A DNA stretch of 12,928 nucleotides from an uncultured Leptospiraceae bacterium (lineage in GTDB: Bacteria > Spirochaetota > Leptospiria > Leptospirales > Leptospiraceae): positions 1 through 12,928 of the forward strand of contig CALDSP010000225.1 in the NCBI GenBank assembly GCA_937924465.1. The letters run 5' to 3'. The notes under the pieces were generated by a model. It did no database searches, was not told the origin of the DNA, and saw only the letters and a list, made by a program, of their open reading frames with translations. Positions 6,161 through 12,928 of the stretch are shown here, piece after piece. The position numbers and the translations under genes were made by a program. The first letter of the stretch is position 1; each line of letters opens with the position of its first letter.

Positions 6161-7866
6161 TATTCTTTCTCCTTTTGTTTTTCTATACTTTGATTCTCTT
6201 GGTGGTTTTCCTTTTGCTCCTGTTGAAAATTGGTTTTCAAGTTGTGGGTATAAATTGCAAATCTTCCTAGATAACCACCGAGTCTTTCTTCAATTGCACT
6301 AGGAGAGGCACCAAGCGATTTATAAGAACGAGTGTAGTTTTGCGCTACTCTTCCATCTTGGGTGAGTTTGCTTTGAGTGCGCTCTGCAATGGCTTGCACA
6401 GAGGCAGAGTTTAAATATACTTTTAAAGAAGGCTCTAAGTATTGAAAGAAAGTTTTAGGATAAACCCCAAGCCAAAAAATCAGAATTACAAGTGGAACTA
6501 AAATAGCAATCTCTCTAGAATTTAAATCGGAAAGTAGTTCGTTCTCTTTATTTGTAAGCTCACCAAAGATTAGGCATTTTGTGAGATAAAGTAAATACCC
6601 AGCTGCCCAAATTACTCCTGTGCCAGCTATGATTCCAAGCACAATATTTACCTTGAGAGTACCTATTAAAACTAAAAACTCCCCTACAAATCCATTCATT
6701 CCGGGAAGTCCTACTGAAGAAAGCATGGCAATCACAAAGAAAATAGCAAAGGTAGGAACTATTTTAGCAATTCCACCGTAGTCCTTGATCATGCGGGTAT
6801 GAGTTCTTTCGTAAATCATTCCTATAAGCAAAAAGAGCATTCCCGTAGAAACTCCATGGTTGATCATTTGGATCATTCCACCCATGACTCCTTCTTCTGT
6901 GAATGTCATAAGTCCAAGTGTACAAAATCCTAAGTGAGAAACTGAACTATATGCAATAAGTTTTTTTGCATCTGCTTGAACCATTGCAACAAGAGCTCCA
7001 TATACAATTCCAATGACGCTCAACAACATGAGTAATTCCTTATATTCTAAAGCTACCGTTGGAAAAAAAGGAATACAAAAACGAATGAATCCATAAGTTC
7101 CCATTTTCAAAAGTACTCCTGCTAATATAACAGAGCCTGCAGTTGGTGCTTCTGTGTGTGCATCGGGTAGCCATGTATGAAGAGGAAAGATAGGGATTTT
7201 AATAGCAAAACTCAAAGCAAAGGCAAAAAACAAAAAGATTTGAAGTTCTTTAGAAAGCAAATTTAAATCCAAAGTAGAAAGCTGTTCAATGTTTACAGTA
7301 TTTGCTTTAAAATACAAAATGAGAATAGCAGCAAGCATAAGCACAGAGCCAGTCATTGTGTATAGAAAGAATTTAATAGCCGCATATAAACGGTTTTCTC
7401 CACCCCAAATTCCAATCATTAAAGCCATTGGAATGAGCATAAGTTCCCAAAACACATAAAAGAGAACTAAATTAGCTGCTGCGAAAACTCCTAAAACTCC
7501 TACTTCAAGCAAAAGTAAAGAAATGTAAAACTCTTTGATTCGTTTTGAAATATAGGTCCAGGAAGCAGCACTAGAAAGAAAAAACAAAAAGGAAGTTAGA
7601 ACAAACAACAGTAATGCCACTCCATCCAAACCTACATAATAATCAATAGATAAATCTTTTTTCAAAATCCAATCAAAACGATGAACAAACTGTAGTTCAG
7701 AAGATCGAACATCAAAGGCAAGCATTAAAGGAATACTTAAAATAAATGTAAAACCTGTAATAATTAAACTTGCCCATTTGACTTGTTCTTCCTCTTTTAA
7801 GAAAGGAATAATTAGCAATCCTAAAAGTGGAAAATAAATTATAATTGATAAAATAGATTCTGGCAT
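6160..7866 (-). CDS. nuoM: NADH-quinone oxidoreductase subunit M with a hydrophilic C-terminal extension
   Basis: Second antiporter-like proton channel of complex I. Key residues are present: Glu141 in FYVFWELMLIPMALMIG, Lys223 in AIKIPIFPLHTWLPDAHTEAP, Lys254 in LLKMGTYGF, and Glu396 in NGFVGEFLVL. KKLIAYSSVSHLGF (301-314) is typical of the subunit. The 568 residues exceed the usual length of about 490-510 because, after the last helix (about 453-470), roughly 85 extra residues follow. They are charged and low in hydrophobics, ending in a Gln/Glu/Lys/Asn-rich tail (QEQKENHQENQ). The ATG directly follows the nuoL stop (TAAATG) with AAAGGAG (7872-7878) five bases upstream inside nuoL. The stop overlaps the nuoN start. 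The tail has no recognised domain and could be lineage-specific. Confidence 0.97.
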   Translation of the reverse strand: MPESILSIIIYFPLLGLLIIPFLKEEEQVKWASLIITGFTFILSIPLMLAFDVRSSELQFVHRFDWILKKDLSIDYYVGLDGVALLLFVLTSFLFFLSSAASWTYISKRIKEFYISLLLLEVGVLGVFAAANLVLFYVFWELMLIPMALMIGIWGGENRLYAAIKFFLYTMTGSVLMLAAILILYFKANTVNIEQLSTLDLNLLSKELQIFLFFAFALSFAIKIPIFPLHTWLPDAHTEAPTAGSVILAGVLLKMGTYGFIRFCIPFFPTVALEYKELLMLLSVIGIVYGALVAMVQADAKKLIAYSSVSHLGFCTLGLMTFTEEGVMGGMIQMINHGVSTGMLFLLIGMIYERTHTRMIKDYGGIAKIVPTFAIFFVIAMLSSVGLPGMNGFVGEFLVLIGTLKVNIVLGIIAGTGVIWAAGYLLYLTKCLIFGELTNKENELLSDLNSREIAILVPLVILIFWLGVYPKTFFQYLEPSLKVYLNSASVQAIAERTQSKLTQDGRVAQNYTRSYKSLGASPSAIEERLGGYLGRFAIYTHNLKTNFQQEQKENHQENQSIEKQKEKE

Positions 7867-9810
7867 TTAAACTCCTTTAAAGAAAACATAAAAGACTACA
7901 AAAATTGCACCCAACACAATATAAAGAGCATAGTCTCCAACAATTCCTGTTTGAATTTTTCGAATCCCTTCAGATAGGTTTAAAAAAAACTTTCCAGTAC
8001 CTTCTACTGTTCCATCGATAATTTTTTTATCTACGTCATGTGCAAGGGAATCACTCATTTGCATGATTGGTTGAATAATACTTGCATTGTAAATTTCGTC
8101 AACGTAGTATTTGTTGTACAGTACCTTAGCAAAGCCCTGAAATTCTTCGTCACGTGGTGGAACAGTTTCTTTTTTGTAGTAAATTAAATAAGAGAAGAAA
8201 ATTCCCAAAGATGCAACTCCAACAGAAATAAGAAGCAGTGTCCATTCTGTAGAAGAACTGATTTCATGAGGCGGCTTAATTATTCCCCAAGCCTCTCCAA
8301 TTTTGACTCCTTGTGAAAAAACAGGTTGAAAGTAATGATCTAAAACATGCACTCCTCCACCCAAAATATGCGGAACTTGTAAAAGCCCTGCGAAGGCTGC
8401 TCCAATTGCTAAAATTATAAGTGGGACGGTAATAGTCCAAGGGGACTCATGCAAATGTTCTTTTGTGTGGTGATCCATCCTTTCTTTTCCATAAAATGTC
8501 AAGAAGACCAAACGAAACATATAAAAAGCCGTTGTAAACGCCCCCGCAATTCCTAGTATCCAAAGAAAGATTCCAATTCCATGATGAGAAAAAGCTTTTT
8601 CTAAAATTAGATCTTTGGAAAAAAATCCACTAAAAGGAGGAATTCCTGCAATGGCTAAAGTTCCCACCATAAAAGTGAGCCAAGTGATTTTCATGTAGTT
8701 TTTCAATGATCCCATATTTCGCATGTCTTGCTCATGGTGCATGGCGTGAATCACAGAGCCAGAACCCAAGAACATTAGAGCCTTGAAGAAAGCATGAGTC
8801 ATTAAATGAAACATTCCAGCGGTATAAGCTCCCACTCCCATTGCTAAAAACATATATCCCAATTGGGAAACAGTAGAATAAGCCAGAACCTTTTTAATAT
8901 CAGTTTGTTGTAGACCAATTGTTGCCGCAAAAAGTGCAGTCACAGCACCCGTAATAGCTACGTAATCGGAAGCCCAAGTCGTTGCGTAGAAGATTGGGTT
9001 GAGTCTTCCAATCATAAACACACCAGCCGTTACCATTGTAGCTGCATGAATAAGAGCGGAAACAGGAGTAGGACCTGCCATGGCATCGGGTAACCAAACA
9101 TATAGAGGAATTTGTGCACTCTTTCCAATAGCTCCAATGAAGAAAGCAAAGGCAACCCAGTTAATAATTTCTTTATAAGACAGAGCATTTGGCATGGCTT
9201 GAAAAATATCCACATAACGTACACTTCCAACATACCAATAAGTCAAAAAAATTCCAACGGCAAAACCTACATCTCCAATTCTATTGGTAATGAATGCTTT
9301 CATTCCAGCGTTGGCAGCAAAACTTTTATGGTAATCAAAACCAATTAGCAAATAAGAACAAAGTCCAACTCCTTCCCATCCTAAGAACATGAGGACTAAA
9401 TTATCTCCCAGAACAAGGTTTAACATGGAAAATATAAATAAATTCAAATACACAAAGAATCGATTAAATCCATCTTCTCCATGCATATAGCCCACACTAT
9501 AAAGATGAATAAGAGAACCAATGCCTGTAATGATTAAAGCCATATAAAGAGAAAGCTGATCTACTTGGTATGCAAAATCTGCTTTAAAGTTTCCAACGTG
9601 GATCCATTCTAACAGAGTAAACATGTAAGGCTCTTGGGTTTGCATGGGTTTATATTCAAACAATGCACCCAACGTAATAAAAAAAGGAATAGCCACAGCC
9701 AAGATTCCAATCCATGCGGCTAAATTGTGAGGCATTTTTTTATAGTATAAGCCATTTATGATGGCACCAATTAAAGGAAGTAAAATTACAAGAGGAAATA
9801 GTTCTAACAT
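7867..9810 (-). CDS. nuoL: NADH-quinone oxidoreductase subunit L (distal antiporter-like subunit)
   Basis: The distal proton channel of the complex I membrane arm, with a long lateral helix along the arm expected near the C-terminus (about residues 555-620 before the final helix 627-644). Its 647 residues fit the family. Proton-path residues are visible: Glu146 in FLGWEGVGLCSYLLIG, Lys230 in GKSAQIPLYVWLPDAM, His255 in SALIHAATMVTAG, Lys343 in HAFFKALMFLGSGSVIHA, and Lys399 in FSGFFSKDLIL. DIKKVLAYSTVSQLGYM (304-320) is the signature segment. The ATG is four bases after the nuoK stop, and there is no good ribosome binding site, so its translation probably depends on coupling to nuoK. Its stop touches the nuoM start. 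Confidence 0.98.
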   Translation of the reverse strand: MLELFPLVILLPLIGAIINGLYYKKMPHNLAAWIGILAVAIPFFITLGALFEYKPMQTQEPYMFTLLEWIHVGNFKADFAYQVDQLSLYMALIITGIGSLIHLYSVGYMHGEDGFNRFFVYLNLFIFSMLNLVLGDNLVLMFLGWEGVGLCSYLLIGFDYHKSFAANAGMKAFITNRIGDVGFAVGIFLTYWYVGSVRYVDIFQAMPNALSYKEIINWVAFAFFIGAIGKSAQIPLYVWLPDAMAGPTPVSALIHAATMVTAGVFMIGRLNPIFYATTWASDYVAITGAVTALFAATIGLQQTDIKKVLAYSTVSQLGYMFLAMGVGAYTAGMFHLMTHAFFKALMFLGSGSVIHAMHHEQDMRNMGSLKNYMKITWLTFMVGTLAIAGIPPFSGFFSKDLILEKAFSHHGIGIFLWILGIAGAFTTAFYMFRLVFLTFYGKERMDHHTKEHLHESPWTITVPLIILAIGAAFAGLLQVPHILGGGVHVLDHYFQPVFSQGVKIGEAWGIIKPPHEISSSTEWTLLLISVGVASLGIFFSYLIYYKKETVPPRDEEFQGFAKVLYNKYYVDEIYNASIIQPIMQMSDSLAHDVDKKIIDGTVEGTGKFFLNLSEGIRKIQTGIVGDYALYIVLGAIFVVFYVFFKGV

Positions 9811-9814
9811 AGTT

Positions 9815-10132
9815 CTACCATTTTAGTAAATTAATTTCATCTACATGTACAGTTTTCTTTTGTCTATGAATGGCAATTACAATAGCAAGTCCTACTGCTG
9901 CTTCGGCGGCTGCTATTGCCATTACAAAAAATACGATCACTTCTCCGTTTATGTTTCCAATCGATTTGGAAAAAGTAATAAATACAAGGTTTACGGCATT
10001 GAGCATAAGTTCTACTGCCATAAAAATGACTACGGCATTTCTTCGGAGTAAAACTCCAAAAACTCCAATTGTAAACATAAGTCCTGCTAAACCTAAGTAA
10101 TAAGGAACAGGAATTCCAGAAATTGTTTCCAT
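9815..10132 (-). CDS. nuoK: NADH-quinone oxidoreductase subunit K
   Basis: Small three-helix subunit of the complex I membrane arm that carries part of the charged axis linking the quinone site to the antiporter subunits. The 105 residues match the family. The two conserved buried glutamates are Glu41 ([13 protein letters not shown]) and Glu77 ([16 protein letters not shown]). [12 protein letters not shown] (26-37) and the C-terminal VDEINLL (97-103) are also typical. An AGAGAGG ribosome site sits between the nuoJ stop and this ATG, a 13-base gap. It is the second gene of the operon. Confidence 0.98.
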   Translation of the reverse strand: METISGIPVPYYLGLAGLMFTIGVFGVLLRRNAVVIFMAVELMLNAVNLVFITFSKSIGNINGEVIVFFVMAIAAAEAAVGLAIVIAIHRQKKTVHVDEINLLKW

Positions 10133-10145
10133 TTATAACCTCTCT

Positions 10146-10736
10146 TTATTGATTGCGTACTTTTTCTCTTTTGGCAATGACTACTGCCCCAACGACTGCA
10201 GCAAGGAGCAAGACAGATACTAATTCAAATGGAAGTAAATAATCCAGAAAAGTGGCTGCTCCCACAGTAGCTGTATTTCCTGTAGTAGTTACTACATTTC
10301 CATTGGAAGAGTTACCCAACTGATAAGTGTAAGGATTGTTACTTACGTTAGGTGACATGATTTTAGGAGTGTCGGGACTATAGCTCATTGTAGCAATTAG
10401 CATAAATCCTAAAACAAGGATAGTTAAAATAATAAAACTCTGCTTGATGGGTTTACTCCAAATTTCTAAGTTTGTCTCTTCTCGCAGAGAAAGTAGCATA
10501 ACCACAAAAATTACAAGTACCATAATTGCACCCGCATAAACCAAAACTTGCATGGTAGCAATAAAAATGGCATTCATAGTGCCGTAAATTCCAGCAAGAC
10601 CAAAGAAAGCAAGCACCAAAGAAACTGCCGAAACAACAGGATTTTTATGAAGCACTACGGTAAGTGAAGACACCACAATAATAAACGAAAAAAGAAGAAA
10701 AAAGAATGTATGAGGAACTGAAAAATCTAAGTACAT
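10146..10736 (-). CDS. nuoJ: NADH-quinone oxidoreductase subunit J
   Basis: Five-helix membrane subunit of complex I, sited next to NuoK and involved in coupling. The signature MQVLVYAGAIMVLVIFVVML (62-81) carries the conserved Tyr67, with the unwound helix region around it. The last helices read TVGAATFLDYLLPF, then LLLAAVVGAVVIAKR. At 196 residues it is about a dozen longer than the E. coli protein; the extra length falls in an Asn/Ser/Thr-rich loop between the fourth and fifth helices (about 119-155). The ATG is preceded by AAAAAGGT. It is the first gene of nuoJKLMN. The usual upstream partners nuoI and nuoH are absent; instead an intergenic stretch of 263 bases with a promoter separates it from a cell-division gene. 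Confidence 0.96.
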   Translation of the reverse strand: MYLDFSVPHTFFFLLFSFIIVVSSLTVVLHKNPVVSAVSLVLAFFGLAGIYGTMNAIFIATMQVLVYAGAIMVLVIFVVMLLSLREETNLEIWSKPIKQSFIILTILVLGFMLIATMSYSPDTPKIMSPNVSNNPYTYQLGNSSNGNVVTTTGNTATVGAATFLDYLLPFELVSVLLLAAVVGAVVIAKREKVRNQ

Positions 10737-10999
10737 AAAAGACCTTTTTGAAAAAACTCTTTTTTACTAAAAATCAAATCTTTTCATATTTTTCAAATGA
10801 TTTTAGTTTAGAATTCAAAGTCCATGAAAAAATTTAAATAAAAGATTATGCAAAATACATTTTTGAATTGGCTTCATAATAGCAACACTTTTTTAAAAAT
10901 TCAAATTTGTAGGAGAGCAATTGTACGAGAATCAATATTTTTATTTATTTTAAGTTGGAAGAAACATTTTACAGTTTTTTTTAAGACTTGCTATTGACT
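10737..10999. other. Intergenic leader region of the nuoJKLMN operon
   Basis: AT-rich gap between the stop of the FtsB-like gene and nuoJ. It holds the predicted nuo promoter and a leader of about 130 bases. No open frame with a credible ribosome site is seen on either strand; AGGAGAG at 10911-10917 on the plus strand leads only to a ten-codon frame starting at TTG. No classic terminator for the upstream eno operon was seen, so some read-through into nuoJ is possible. Confidence 0.5.
10876..10904 (-). promoter_or_regulatory. Candidate sigma70-type promoter with extended -10 for nuoJKLMN
   Basis: On the minus strand TTGAAT (-35, plus coordinates 10899-10904) and TATTAT (-10, 10876-10881; five of six consensus bases) are exactly 17 bases apart. 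A TG one base before the -10 gives an extended -10 (TGCTATTAT). Transcription would start near 10869, leaving an untranslated leader of about 130 bases before nuoJ. This is the best promoter match in the window. Confidence 0.55.

Positions 11000-12928
<1,929 letters not shown>

Noticed and set aside
8900..9348. Several open frames of 65-78 codons on both strands within nuoL
   Set aside because: They overlap a fully conserved NuoL frame and have no independent support.

Overview
The window is AT-rich (roughly one-third G+C by eye) and looks like chromosome of a spirochaete, most likely a Leptospiraceae relative. The taxonomic call is inference. It rests on the Leptospira-like lipobox (LFQNC) of the lipoprotein at the left edge, on two membrane-bound class III nucleotide cyclases side by side, one with a 7TMR-DISM sensor of the kind common in Leptospira, and on the general codon and amino-acid character.

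Left region (1-923, minus strand): the 5' end of a lipoprotein gene runs off the left edge (1-261). It is followed by AT-rich non-coding DNA, and then by a decayed 3' remnant of a type I restriction endonuclease gene (hsdR, 563-783) with two frameshifts. This is the scar of a lost restriction-modification locus.

Signalling region (924-4548): two class III adenylate cyclase genes are transcribed divergently from a 214-base intergenic region that contains candidate promoters for both. One has a six-helix membrane anchor. The other has a lipoprotein-like signal, a galactose-binding-like extracytoplasmic domain, a 7TM unit, a cyclase domain and a TPR-like tail. Both retain the full set of catalytic residues.

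Respiratory region (10736 down to 4730, minus strand): nuoJ-nuoK-nuoL-nuoM-nuoN form a tight operon with gaps of 13, 4 and 0 bases and one 1-base overlap. It encodes the proton-pumping part of the membrane arm of respiratory complex I. nuoA to nuoI are not in the window. A good sigma70-type promoter (TTGAAT, 17 bases, TATTAT with an extended -10 TG) lies about 130 bases before nuoJ, and a weak AT-rich hairpin followed by a T-run lies just after nuoN.

Right region (11000-12740, minus strand): eno (enolase) overlaps by 11 bases a small septum formation initiator gene (FtsB/DivIC-like). The eno-ftsB neighbourhood is also known from many proteobacteria.

Taken together this is mostly conserved core metabolism and signalling. 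I did not find a clear undescribed multi-gene system. The most notable points are the hsdR relic, the truncated lipoprotein, the divergent cyclase pair, the detached nuoJKLMN module, and unusual extensions on NuoM and the FtsB-like protein.
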